A stretch of DNA of 64,000 nucleotides from Hymenolepis diminuta. Taxonomy: Eukaryota; Platyhelminthes; Cestoda; Cyclophyllidea; Hymenolepididae. Positions 22,310 through 34,262 of the stretch are shown in pieces. Below the pieces are notes generated by a model, which saw only the letters and a program-made list of their open reading frames with translations, was not told the origin of the DNA and did no database searches. The DNA lies in the NCBI GenBank assembly GCA_900708905.1, contig CAADRB010000016.1:2160837-2224836 (forward strand), read 5' to 3'. Position 1 is the first letter of the stretch, and each line of letters begins with the position of its first letter. Made by a program: the position numbers and the translations under genes.

Positions 22310-25300
22310 TGCAAGTAACATCAAAAGATTGAATCAACCATCGGTGGAAATTAAATTTCCTTGTTCGATGTGACACATTTTGATTGGTCAGATGTTGAGT
22401 CAACTGACAAATGGCGGTTGCCATGCGGTGATCCGCTCTGAATTAGTCTGTCAAGATGGTGGCGCTGATGGCTTGATTTTGACGGACCAACAGCAGAAAA
22501 TTGGCATTGAACTTCCTGTGTACTGAAGGCCTTGTTTTGTTTTCCCACCAGAAGTCCAAAGAACAAATCCTGATATTCAAAATTATGATAATTTTGAGAA
22601 GCTTAATGTTGCTGTTTGATTCTATTCCCCTCTGAACATGCACCAGTTTTGAATATTCGATTTCCAATCATTAATGCAAGTACTACCAGTTCATATGATG
22701 TGGGACATCCAACAAAGATGGAGTACTCAGATGAGGTGCAATGCAGCAGCAGTAAAATTCTATCTTCACACTCGAGTATGGAAAACTGATAACTGATTAA
22801 CCGTATGAAGCCTGTGAATACTATTCAATCTGGCTTCTAGGAATAAATCATTCTTATTTTATTATAGCAGATAAGTTTAAAAGCCAAAAATAACTGACCG
22901 CCAGTCGCTTTTCTTGATTTTATTTTAAACTTGAAATAATCAAGAAGTTTTTACCATTTATAAAATACTACAATTTTTTTGCTTTTATATATTGTAGTAT
23001 CCACGACATTAACTGGTCGTTAATGTTCTTGTCCTCCCTGACAAAACTCTTTCAGGGTTTAATATCGGCGCTGAAATAAAAATAATTTTTATGTCATGAA
23101 TAATAAAAGTTATTTGAATATAATTTTCTGAATTTCGTGTGACTAAAATTTAAAGTAAGCTTAATAGTTCAGCGCACTTTTCAAATGGGTTTTCATTTTG
23201 TTGCCATTCGTTTTTTTTTATTTTTTCACGAACATTCAGTATGTTCCACACACAGTTTTAAAAAATTAAATTTTATTTTTAGCAAGTAAATCTAAAATTA
23301 CCATAAACTCTACCAGTATTTATATTTTAAAATGAAGAGATCTTGGTGTTTAAATGCATTTTGGAGAATCTGCATTTCATGACGAACTGACCGCTTTTGC
23401 CAATGAAAATATTCAAAGAAAAAGAAGCATATTATTTTATATTCAATAATTTAATAATTTACGCTATTATTTTATTAAGAATAAGGTCCTACGTACTCCT
23501 TTAACCTATTTATTTACAGACTCTCTATATTGTTCAATTTTGACCTTGAAACAAATTCTATAACGATTGTGGTCTTGTAATTGAAAACAAAAATCGATAG
23601 ATCTCCGTCCTTTAATTGGTCAGGCTAATCTGTATAAGGTCATTTAAATGTGTCAACATCACATGTTTCAAAGAAAAATTTTTTAATAGCTAGTTTGGCA
23701 ATATTCTCTTCCAAGGTGAATTCGTACACGTCTAGGGGTATGTTGATGGGATACCGTATTCAACTTGTATATGTTTAAAAGTAAGCTCTTTCAATACTTG
23801 ACTCTGACTCTACGTAGGTTCCTTTTAAGAAAATTAGAAAGATTTAAACAATAAAAGAGCAAAAATTTAATTGGAGGGAGGTTCTACAAATTTTTCGCTC
23901 AGTAGGAGGATATTTTAGAAAAAATGTCTACATTTTGTGGTTAGAGACTGAAATAGCCATTTTTTCTTTAATTTTATATTGTATTTTATTTTTATTTGTA
24001 ATATAAAATAATGAGTTTAATTTGCAATGTCATAACACCGGTTATTTTTTTACATAACTCTTTATTTTCTTATCGCTTAATTATCAAATCTATTGCAGCA
24101 CCTACTGAAATGAAGTTAAAAAAATATTAAAAATAACATTTTGAAATAAATTTTCCGGCAAAATTGAGCTGTTTTAGTATTCCGCCAACTCTAAATTTTG
24201 ATAAATCCGTTTAAAACATACTTGGAAACCGTGGAACCTCCTGTAATTACCATTTTAAAATGCAAATATGTGTACTATGAATGAAATCTTAGGTTGATTG
24301 AAAATTAATTGTAGGCTTTCCTTCTACATTTTTATCTTCATTAAATTCTCAACTGTCAGAAATCATTTTAAATCTCGATTTTGAATTCAAATAATTTATA
24401 ACCTGAAAATAGTGTTTTCTGTCACTCTGCTTAATTAAAGTAGATGCTCAAGGATATTAAGACTTAATTCATTTTTAATTAATCCTGACAATTGACTGCA
24501 ACTTCAGACGCTGCTATTGTTCAAACATGGAAATAATAAATACAATTGTGAGAAATTAAATTATTAGAAATTTCCAGAATGTTTCTGCATTTATTTAATT
24601 ATTTAGCAAGGAGATTTAATTTCAAATATAATGGATCCTATCTCTGTAATGTCGGGCGTAAAACATCAAATATTAGCCTGTATTTGCAAAATTTAATGTG
24701 AGTTTTTCCTTCAACATATCTTAATGGAAAAGTCCTTGAGACATTGGAACATGATCTTGAATAATTTATGCATTGACAGAACAAAATTTGTTTTGGCTGC
24801 TTTTTGTAAATTTTTTGAGTGTCGCTTGATCCCAATATCTTGCAAACAATAGGAAGGAAGTCAAATTCGTTGTGGTAAAAATATGAATACGCCGCTCTCT
24901 TACGCTAAAAGTTTGATTTCGGTGATATTTTGTAATACTTTTATAGTTCATAAAGAATTCATCTTGGATAAAATTATTTTGCTTCCGGACTGAAAGATCG
25001 GGAAGGAGAATCAATGAATTGTGAAATATGCATTTATCTCTTCTGTCAGCTATCATTGGCATCCTACAGTTCCACAGAACTACAAGTTGAATAGCACAAT
25101 ATTGGAACTCTTTTTGAATCGGATTTCGATTTTGTGCATTCAGATTGAAGCTGGGAAATTATCGTTTCCAGTAAACATTATCATATTTTATAAATCATCG
25201 AGTCCTATGGAAAATCTGCAACACTCACTAGAACATTTCAAATAAAATAGAATAGTGATGATTTTTCGTCTGACTTACAAATATCGCTTCGAAACAGGTA

Positions 25301-27260
25301 ATTCAATTTAAAAGTATACAGTATTTTTCTCGAAAATGTGATACAGCTGCATAAACTGTTCGTTTGTAATTTTCCAAGATAATTCTCGAAAAATTGTCCT
25401 GATATCATATTTCTCATTACGCTTAGGTTTTGTTAAAGTCGGAGAGGAAGTTGTGCAAATTGTGCGGTGTATAGTTCAGAGAAGGGGTAGAACATGTGGA
25501 ATAAGTTTATTAATTGAGAAGGTTCTATTGGCCAAATCATGTATCGGGTTTCCTTCACAAACAAATATTATTAAGAAGGAAATTTTTCTGCAATCTGAAG
25601 TTATACCTATCAAATTGTTTTAACAATCACGTGATGATGGTTGATAACCATTTCTTTTCCACTTATACTTTCAACTAATTGGTTGAAAAATATGACAAAT
25701 TTTAAATAATTTTCCAATGAAATTTGTAGGGAATTATAGTTTTAAAGTGTATTATTTTTAATTGTAAATAATGAAGTTATTTTGCTTGCAATATAGATAT
25801 ATATATATAGCTAAAAATATACAAACGAGATTTTAGTAAAAAATATTAAAGATTTTGAAATAATTCTAAAAAATCACCGTTAAATTTTAGTGTTTAAACC
25901 AAGAGATACGGCATTTGTGTATCTTCGTAACAAGCTCAGTACGTTTAACATAAAATAATTTTTCAATAAAGGGAGCTTGCTTTTATCAAATGAGTTTTAC
26001 CCTGGATAATAATAAAATCACCCTGTATACATTTATGTGAGAATCAGCGAAGTTAGTCGATCATAACCACTCCAACAATCTCTCATAAAACTGGAGATTT
26101 ATTGCTGGTAGGTTAACATAACACACTCTCACATCGTGAACAGATAAAAATATACTTATGGTCCTGAACTCTGAGATATGATATAAAGTGAGTATAACAT
26201 TTTCCGAATGAAGTAAATCAAAATATTTGAAATTTCATGCATTAATTTGCATTTATTTTAGACGAAGTGCTAGAATTTTACATTCAACAGTTATGCATCT
26301 GATGGTACAGTATTAATTTTGGTGTCAAATGCGTGTGACAAATGGATTTTTATTGGTCCAATTCAAATAATCTGGACCTGAATTCTCCCGTCTCGTGATA
26401 ACATTCCTTTCTAGTTTCCAATGTTCTATGTGCCTTTACCATTCACCGTATAAATGAGCAATTACTTGTGGATAATTTAAGTTTAGCTAATATTACATTA
26501 AAAATTCGTTTGCAGGTATTATTTTTAGAAAGAAAAAAAAACAAAATGTTTGTTTACTGCGCTGCACCCTTAATACAGTGATCCCTTTAAATGCTTTTCT
26601 TCGTCTGGATGATTACATCTTTAGCGAAGTTCATCTCTGTTATAGCAATCAGAGATTCCTTGACACTACATCTCTGTTCTCACGTTTTGCAAGTATTTAA
26701 TCGTTTGTAAATATGTAGAAATATTTTAAACAAATGATAACAAGTAAACAATATTCTTATTGCACTTAATTGTTATCAAATGAAATCAACAGGACAAAGT
26801 TTAACTTATCAGCAGATTTTTCTTATTTGTATGCTCGATTAAATAAATAATTAAAAATAAAAGATATGTTTAATGAAGTTAAAAATATTTAAATCTTTAA
26901 ATAGTAATAAACTTATCTAATAATTGAAATATTACGAAGTTCGAAAAATTTGTTTTCTTTTCTAAAGAAAATAAATATTGAAGCCTTAATCGGAGGCATG
27001 ACTGCAGAGATCAATGCAGAGGAGGCCAATTTCGGGTAGAGACAAGTTCAATGCCAGTGACCTAAGATTGCTGTTGTACCTTTGTCTAAACTCAAATAAA
27101 CATCGAAAATAATATTTCATTTCCCACATCCACACATACAGGATGAGCGGAGCGTTTGACGACAACTTATGCACTTTAAGAAAATAGAAAATGAAACTGT
27201 CAATGGTTGAATCTTACACTTTCTTGAAACAAAGTAAGCAAACATAATATTACTCTTGGT
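22310..27260. other. AT-rich intergenic sequence
   Basis: Nothing recognisable. Open frames here (for example 24766-25062 minus) lack family motifs and have codon use typical of AT-rich non-coding DNA. A short AT alternation lies at 25794-25809. Confidence 0.55.
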
Positions 27261-27261
27261 T

Positions 27262-28300
27262 TTAATTCATATATCCTCCTTCGGCTTATATCACCGACTC
27301 AATTCAAGCCCGAAAGCGATTTGACGTCCTCCATTGCTGGGACTATTATGTCTGTGATAGAGGAGAATTTGATGCTATGAGAATGCCTGCTAACTTTCTT
27401 TTCAACTGCGCTCCGCCCCACATTTAGTAATCTAAGGAATTAACGTCTGGTAAGTTAGGAGGCCATAAGTTTGGTGCGATATGATGATATAAATACTCGA
27501 AAATTCATCCAATCCTCGGCTTTATGGAATGGAGCTGAATCTTGTTGAAAGATATAGGGTCTTCTTTTATTGACTACGTTGTCCATCCAAGACAGCCTAA
27601 TAACTATAATTTGAATAGTCTCGACATAGGCATTTGTATCTGCTTGACTCTAAGCCCCTATAGAAGATATAGAGGAGTCATGATGCGGTCTTCACCACTA
27701 ACAGCACCGGAACCCATCACTGTTGCTGGAACTTCGTGTGCATGTGTAAGAATTGGAACTTTAGTGGGGTCCTCCTGCCCGCACATAGCTAGCCACGTAT
27801 CATTTCTTCGACTGACTTTTGATCCTAGTAAAAGTTTTTTCGTCGAGGAGAAAACAAGCTCCAATTTTTCTGAGTGCTTCAGTTGTTTAAAAGTCATTTT
27901 GCACTCATTAAATGATTCTCTTGAATTATTTTTATTAACATAAACTGACAACCTTACCTAAGAATTTTTGATTTTTATCCAAGGTCTTGATGAACAACAT
28001 TTCTTATTATTCCTTTAGACATTTGAATGTGCTTGACAAGATGTCAGATTGACTTCCCAGGATTTTGGTTGATTATACCGTGCACTCTTCTCACAAACTC
28101 AGGTGCTCTGTGTGAGTCAGCTGAGTGATAAACAATGCTGTTTTACCTTACTCGTGGCGGTCAATGTATCTGCATCGTTTTCATTCCGATCCCTTCCAAC
28201 TTTGCCAATGTGGGATTTGTCGACTTAGAAATCTTCTCATTTTTAAATTGTCGTGTTTCGCTTTTATAGGCACTATTACAGTTACAGGGTGTCCTTTCAT
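27262..28300 (-). pseudogene. Tc1-like transposase relic
   Basis: Read from 28300 down to 27262 the minus strand shows the ordered signatures of a Tc1/mariner-superfamily transposase. They are: RAPEFVRRVHGIINQNPGKS (helix-turn-helix region), SKGIIRNVVHQDLG, RRNDTWLA then PATVMGSGAVSG, NLWPPNLPDVNSLDY with MWG (third catalytic Asp), and finally SNRFRA-IESVI-AEGGY before a TAA at 27262-27264. The first catalytic Asp (in an F-S-x-DEK context, near 27835) is readable only after a 2-base frameshift. Several in-frame stops interrupt it, so it is dead. Terminal inverted repeats were not identified with confidence. Confidence 0.8.
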
Positions 28301-29740
28301 TTCATTAGTCCTGGTGATATCTGGCATGAGATCTTTCGGTATAAAAAATGCATTAATTATAATCGGGTTAGTTTAAATTACAAGAATGTAAGTGTCCTCA
28401 GATAACTTAATCATCCTATATAACATCAGCATAACTTCATACGCCCCTAGTAACAAAAACTTCACCCAAGTAAGAGAAAAATTTTAATGACTATGCATGA
28501 GATAACAGTGAAAACAGTTTTGCTCCACAAAAACCATGACATCTAAAGATCTTCGTGCAGTAAAGATAAAATTTCACAAACTTATTTGCCTTTTCAACGG
28601 CTTTCTTGCCCTTGTGTTTGGAAAAAAATGCTGAGACTGATGTAAATGTCTTTTCTATTACAGCAAAATGTATATTTAGTAAATAGCAATAACTATTGAT
28701 AAAATTTTATACATTAATTACATTAAGCAAAGTTATGTGCATAAATCCGTTTGATCAGAAATGTGCCATTGGAGATAATTTCTAACAGCAGTCCTTGATT
28801 AATTACAATCACCTTCAACTTCAGTGTGTCAAGTTTAATATATTTCCTCAAATTAGAGTAAACATAGCCGGGACACTGATAGACAATGCTGAAACATTCA
28901 GCATCCAGTCAATAAAAGCAAAAAAATTACACTTTCATTATTAACAAAGAAAGCTACAACTGCGCTCAAATGTAGGAAAGAAATAAAAGACAAATAAAGA
29001 AAAAGATTTAAATCTCTACTCTGCACTTTTTTCTGTTATTTCGGATTTTAAATCACCACAAACAGGTAAAAAATCTTGAAATTAAAACAAAAAATTTCAG
29101 GATATATGACAGCAAGTCATGTTCTAGAAATAAAAATTGTTTCACTTGAATCCACTAGAGCTTTCTGCACTCTACAACTTGTCTATATCTACTCACTCCT
29201 CTTGGCATATTTTCAAAGACATTATAATTCTCCCTGTTCCGCTAAAAATTCAATAAAAATTGAGTTTTTTTGAATTGCTTTTGGTTAAAAATAAAGGCAT
29301 CTAATTGGTTACATTGTTACTATGCTGATACCAAGAGGTATTTAGATGCAAAAGTGAAAAAATAAATACAAAATTTATATTTCTTAGAAAGATCTATGAA
29401 ACAGAAATAAAATTTGCAGTACTTCAATTTGAACAATCTTGTTTCAAGAGATTTAAAGCTTTGATGATTTGTTTATTTAATTTGTTTAATGCTGAAAAAA
29501 TTTTGAATTATTTTGTTAGGAAAATTTCGGTCACATGTGAGATTTAATTTTTACGGCAATTATTATAACAACCAAATGATTTTTCCCGCTTATTTCAAAT
29601 GCGTTTCAACTAATTAGTAATGAAGCTCGTTTTCTCACGACAGAGATTAGGAGTTGAAATTGAACAAGCTCAGTCGTCGATGAAAAAACTTTTGATAATT
29701 TTTTAACTACACTAATTATGAATAGTAATTTTGTTTATAA
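28301..29740. other. AT-rich intergenic sequence
   Basis: No coding or structural feature recognised. Confidence 0.5.
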
Positions 29741-29741
29741 T

Positions 29742-29820
29742 GGGCATCTCTGGCGCAGCAATCACAATGCCCGTCTGTCATATCAGAGCTCATGGATCCG
29801 ATTCACATCGGCGCACACCC
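29742..29820 (+). other. tRNA-Met-like relic or SINE head
   Basis: An isolated GC-rich block in AT-rich DNA. It reads in tRNA order: A-box-like TCTGGCGCAGCAATC, anticodon-arm-like GTCTGTCATATCAGAG (elongator Met CAT, with a few bases missing), variable TCATG, and B-box-like GATCCGATTC. The acceptor ends do not pair well and the anticodon arm is short, so this is a tRNA pseudogene or the head of a tRNA-derived SINE. Confidence 0.5.
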
Positions 29821-29822
29821 GG

Positions 29823-31149
29823 TGAGCGAAATGACAAACCGCACTGGTTAAGTCTGGATAACACGGAGAATAGCAAATTTGAGTCTCTTATCGGATAGAC
29901 TCTATGATGCCACTCTCCACCCAACATTAGCGTCGGAATGCTCATTGTTTAATGATTTTTGGGACAATTATTATCATTTGTTCATAATACAACAGTTATT
30001 CTTTATTTTTCACCGTTTGCCTATGATTAATAACCACACACTTGATAGTTTTTGTTCACATTTCAGTATTTTTGAAATTAATGTAATTTATAATCGGAAA
30101 TGGTTGATTATTTTGCCGACCGGTCGAAATTATTGACGCACTGAGTTACTAGAATTTGATATGACATTGTGTAAATATTTTCAATCATTATCTATGATAC
30201 CTTACTATTTGAAAGAGGTTTTATGATAACTGAGCTAAGGTGACATTTCATGGTGAGTCACATTTAAGGAGGAATCGGTTATACGAACACTTAATATGTC
30301 ATGGCATTAAGCGAGTGTAATTCTGAGATGGGTATTCTTACAGCACTTAGAAGATCTTAAAGTCCGTGTCATACTTAACAATACAGTAGAAATTTGGCAA
30401 CTGAGAAATAGATTTCCAATGAGTAAGCCTTGCTGTTAATTTATTGATAATTTAAAAAATTTTTAATATTACATAACTTTTCATTAATCATTCATTTAAA
30501 AATTAACGGTTTAAAATATTCATATTTTTTTACATGATTAAAATAATAAAAAACATATCGCAATATTTTTCCATTTTTGAATTTTTTAAAGTACTTTCTT
30601 ATTACACAATGAATTCTTAAATTGGAGGACAGAATATAATATCATTAAATAAGGAACTCATTAGTATTAATAAAAAAATAACCATTATTTCTGCGGTCCT
30701 TGTTAATAACCTTAACAACCTCTTTTAAGAAAATTATTTATCAGAAAGATATTGCAAAAATGTTTTAATTTTATAATAATTCAAAATTTATTGATAATTA
30801 TTTGTTTCAATTTCACATCGACGCAATAATTTAGAGGTGCGATAAAGCTTCGGTTTCATGGTATTGATTATTTAGAGACATCGATTAGTTCGGATCCCAA
30901 TATTTACTACTATTAAATTATTAATAATAATGCAGTATATTTTTTCAATCTATCTTTCTTAAATTGGATGTTTCTTATTTATTTTGAATACGCTCAAGGA
31001 AAATGTGTTTTGTATGTGATGGATACAAAACGGAAAAAGATAATAAAATGTCTACAATAATGCAACTTGGAGGCTCATCGCTTGAGAGTGGAAATAACCT
31101 GTTGCAAACAGTATTGCAACGCAGTGAAACGAGATAAAATTTGCATACA
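29823..31149. other. AT-rich intergenic sequence
   Basis: No supported feature. The frame at 29879-30136 has no recognisable domain. Confidence 0.5.
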
Positions 31150-31257
31150 ATAAAAAAAATATTTTTCTTTTAGATTGTATGATAAGTAACATTGTTAATA
31201 ACTACTTCAAGCCCCAATGTACACTCCATATAAAGAGCAGATAAGGCATATTTTAGT

Positions 31258-31745
31258 GTTTCAATTTCATAGAGGAAATAAGACATGCTCAGCAGCAAAA
31301 GCATTCAAATACACTTATGGAAATGATGTTATGAATGAGATGACCTGCAGAAGATGGTCTCCTGCAGGAGGTTTCAAGAAGAATGACTTCAGCCTAAAAG
31401 ACGAGATGCTCAGCAGGATGCTCAATAAAACTCATTTCTGAGCAATTGCAAGTTGCATTGATGAAAATCCAACCTCCACCATAAGAGAACTGGTCAAAGC
31501 CTTTAAAGTAAGCCACCATATGACCACATATGGGGAAACGACTTAGAGACTTGACTGGGAAAGTCTCAAGGGTGAGAAATGGGCCCCTCTCCTCACACGA
31601 TTTGTCAGAAATTAATAAGCAACAACGTGTGACCTGTTGTGTTTCACTGCCTTTTCGTGAACTAAACTTCAGGCACCTTTTTTAGACCAAATCATAACTG
31701 ACAGCAACGAGGAGTGTATCCTGTACAACAATGTTAAGAGAAAAG
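31258..31745 (+). repeat. 488 bp duplicated segment, left of gap
   Basis: Identical base for base, by my reading, to 31796-32283 on the other side of the N run. An exact duplication that stops at the gap edge is the mark of two overlapping contig ends that were not merged. Confidence 0.9.
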
Positions 31746-31795
31746 NNNNNNNNNNNNNNNNNNNNNNNNNNNNNNNNNNNNNNNNNNNNNNNNNN
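31746..31795. other. Assembly gap of 50 N
   Basis: Fifty Ns inside the mariner element. The round number and the identical flanks suggest an arbitrary placeholder. Confidence 0.98.
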
Positions 31796-32283
31796 GTTTC
31801 AATTTCATAGAGGAAATAAGACATGCTCAGCAGCAAAAGCATTCAAATACACTTATGGAAATGATGTTATGAATGAGATGACCTGCAGAAGATGGTCTCC
31901 TGCAGGAGGTTTCAAGAAGAATGACTTCAGCCTAAAAGACGAGATGCTCAGCAGGATGCTCAATAAAACTCATTTCTGAGCAATTGCAAGTTGCATTGAT
32001 GAAAATCCAACCTCCACCATAAGAGAACTGGTCAAAGCCTTTAAAGTAAGCCACCATATGACCACATATGGGGAAACGACTTAGAGACTTGACTGGGAAA
32101 GTCTCAAGGGTGAGAAATGGGCCCCTCTCCTCACACGATTTGTCAGAAATTAATAAGCAACAACGTGTGACCTGTTGTGTTTCACTGCCTTTTCGTGAAC
32201 TAAACTTCAGGCACCTTTTTTAGACCAAATCATAACTGACAGCAACGAGGAGTGTATCCTGTACAACAATGTTAAGAGAAAAG
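31796..32283 (+). repeat. 488 bp duplicated segment, right of gap
   Basis: Second copy of 31258-31745. Removing the gap and one copy (538 bases) gives a normal continuous mariner layout running into 32284. Confidence 0.9.
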
Positions 32284-32774
32284 ACAATGGCTAAGTCAAA
32301 ACAGTGGTTCAAGGCCAATTCCACAACCGAGAAGGGGACTGCACCTGAAACAAATTGATTTGTGTGTATGGTTGGATTTGAAGAGAATTATTTATCATGA
32401 ACTTATGAGTGACAATGGAACAATAACATTTGAAGTATACTGTCAGCAGCTAACTCGTTCAACAGCAGTTAACGGCAGGAAAAACGACCTTCTTTGATGA
32501 ATCGAAAGGGAGTGATTCTGCACTATGACAATGCCAGATCCCACACTTCAAGAGCAACCGAAAATCTCGTTGGAGAATTTGGTTGGGAAATCATGCATCA
32601 CCCACTATATTCTTCCCGTCTCGGTTGCCCCAACCGATTTTCACCTCATCAAGAGCTTACAGAATCACTGAATGGGACAAAGGCTTACATCAAGAGGAGA
32701 GGTGGAAATGGGGCTAGTTTCTTTTTAGAGTCCAAACTGGCAAAATTCTATGAAGAATGAGTGAGAAAGCTTAT

Positions 32775-32798
32775 GGGAAGATGGGAAGATGGGAAGAT
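32775..32798 (+). repeat. Tandem 8-mer GGGAAGAT, three units
   Basis: Three units in a row near the 3' end of the mariner coding region. The corresponding place in the copy at 38.9 kb has a shorter GGAAAGAT-type pair, so the array expanded in this copy. Confidence 0.8.
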
Positions 32799-32899
32799 GA
32801 GGAGATGTAATTAATAAAAATGGTGACTGTGTTGAACACTAAACAAATAAGTGAATTTATGTCAAAATTTTCACTTTAATTCAAATTAAAAACCTGATA

Positions 32900-34100
32900 G
32901 TTAAAGGACATTTATTTGAAAAATTTTTAATAAAATTAATAAATAACGTGATAACGTATACACAGATCCTCTAATAAAAAATGCGATATTCTCGAATTAC
33001 TAAATGATCACTCTGATGTGTTGATCAGACTTTTCGTGGGCTATCGCACCATATCATAAACTTGAGTTACTAAGGCTGGCATAATAAAAATGGTTAAGCT
33101 ATGTCCGTATTTTATTGATTACATTTAGAATCGCAGTTTATTATCTCAGTTTCTGTTTGGTAGACAATGTAGGCTAGACATCATGGCAAGTTTATATAAT
33201 TGGTCAACTTTTATTGAATTCCCAAATACCGAAATAGGGAAAATCTAAAGTTTCTCATACAAAGAGTTGGTTCAGGTAGCTCAAAGCAGATGTGAAGCAG
33301 GTGTTCGGTGAGAATGAGAATGCAGTTTGGGTGCAGAGCCTAGATAAAAAATTCATCTTGCGCTTTCTTGAATAACAACCAGAAATAAAAGGTGTGAGAA
33401 AAAGGGGAAAACCATCACCGAGACACAGTCATTCCACAAAGTGATAAAATTTCTTGCCCAATAGATGGCTGGTGCATGAGTTATGAGAAAGGGGGGAGGT
33501 TACGAAATCATTTGAAACCATACCACCTAGAATTTCAATGCAGTAGTGATAAAATAGTTTAAAACATTGGAAAAGGAGATAAAATCCACACACACTGGCA
33601 ATTTTAGCTGGCACATGCAATAAGGTTTTGATTCTTAACTTACCACAAAAACTTTCTGGTATTGCTTAAATCACTTCTATCACGCCTTTCGTTTAGACGC
33701 TCACCTTGAATAAAATAGTAAAATCTATTGTCCTGCCATGGATAAAAAACCCGCCTACAAATTGCACTAACTTTAATAATGTCAAGTTGATGGATAATTG
33801 GTGAAATTTAATTGCATGTGATTACAGTTATTTTTCGGTCTCCATTCATCTAGGCGCACCTATTATTAAGTCTCCTTTCCGATATGCTCTAAGAGCATTT
33901 ATTAGTAGAAATTAAAATCCTTGTCATCAAAAAACGAAAAAAATTACTTTCAAATTTAATTTGTGTTACAGCGCCTGACAAGGGAAAAGACTAAATAATT
34001 TAAGAAAGGACAAAGTCTGAAAGAAGATTGCAAAACAATAATAGTAATATAATTAAGTTATAGGAGTTTGATTCAGATTGAGCGGTATTTTTATTATTTT
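32900..34100. other. AT-rich intergenic sequence
   Basis: No supported gene or repeat. Confidence 0.5.
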
Positions 34101-34103
34101 AGC

Positions 34104-34262
34104 TGCCCTACACTGAAAGATTCTACTTCTTTGTTCCTGAATGACTTAACATCGATGATGTTGAAAGCCCATTGGCCTATTGAACATTGTAAAGGTGCCA
34201 CCCTCAGCAGAAACGAAACAACGGTTAATGTTTCTGTTGATCGAGCAGACAGTATTTTATGA
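34104..34262 (+). CDS. Possible terminal exon, unrecognised
   Basis: An acceptor-like TTTTTATTATTTTAG is followed by a frame of about 52 codons beginning CPTLKDSTSLFLNDL and including RNETTVNVSVDRADS before TGA. The base composition rises locally and the residue mix looks protein-like. No domain is recognised and no poly(A) signal is obvious. It could be an old gene or transposon fragment. Confidence 0.2.
   Translation, partial: CPTLKDSTSLFLNDLTSMMLKAHWPIEHCKGATLSRNETTVNVSVDRADSIL

Larger units (their letters stand above)
31150..32897 (+). mobile_element. mariner element relic, split by an assembly gap
   Basis: A mariner transposase starts at 31217 with YKEQIRHILVFQFHRGNKT and an FKKNDFSLKDE block. 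Past the gap it has LYNNVKRK (after the first catalytic site), LHYDNARSHTS (second Asp) and PTDFHL in a shifted frame (third Asp). The 34-residue spacing between the second and third Asp, seen when compared with the copy at 38.1 kb, identifies mariner proper (D,D34D). The first catalytic Asp codon is AAC (Asn) in the aligned T-D-S-N-E-E-C-I-L-Y segment. Stops and frameshifts make it non-autonomous. The 3' end is near CCTGA|TA at 32897 and the 5' inverted repeat is not recognisable. Confidence 0.85.

Noticed and set aside
24766..25062. 98-codon minus-strand frame
   Set aside because: No domain or signals, and it overlaps another open frame on the opposite strand.
25794..25809. Short AT alternation
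   Set aside because: Too short to be more than a trivial microsatellite.
28273..28300. CAGGGTGTCC motif as an inverted repeat of the Tc1-like element
   Set aside because: It points away from the transposase relic and no partner was found on the other side.
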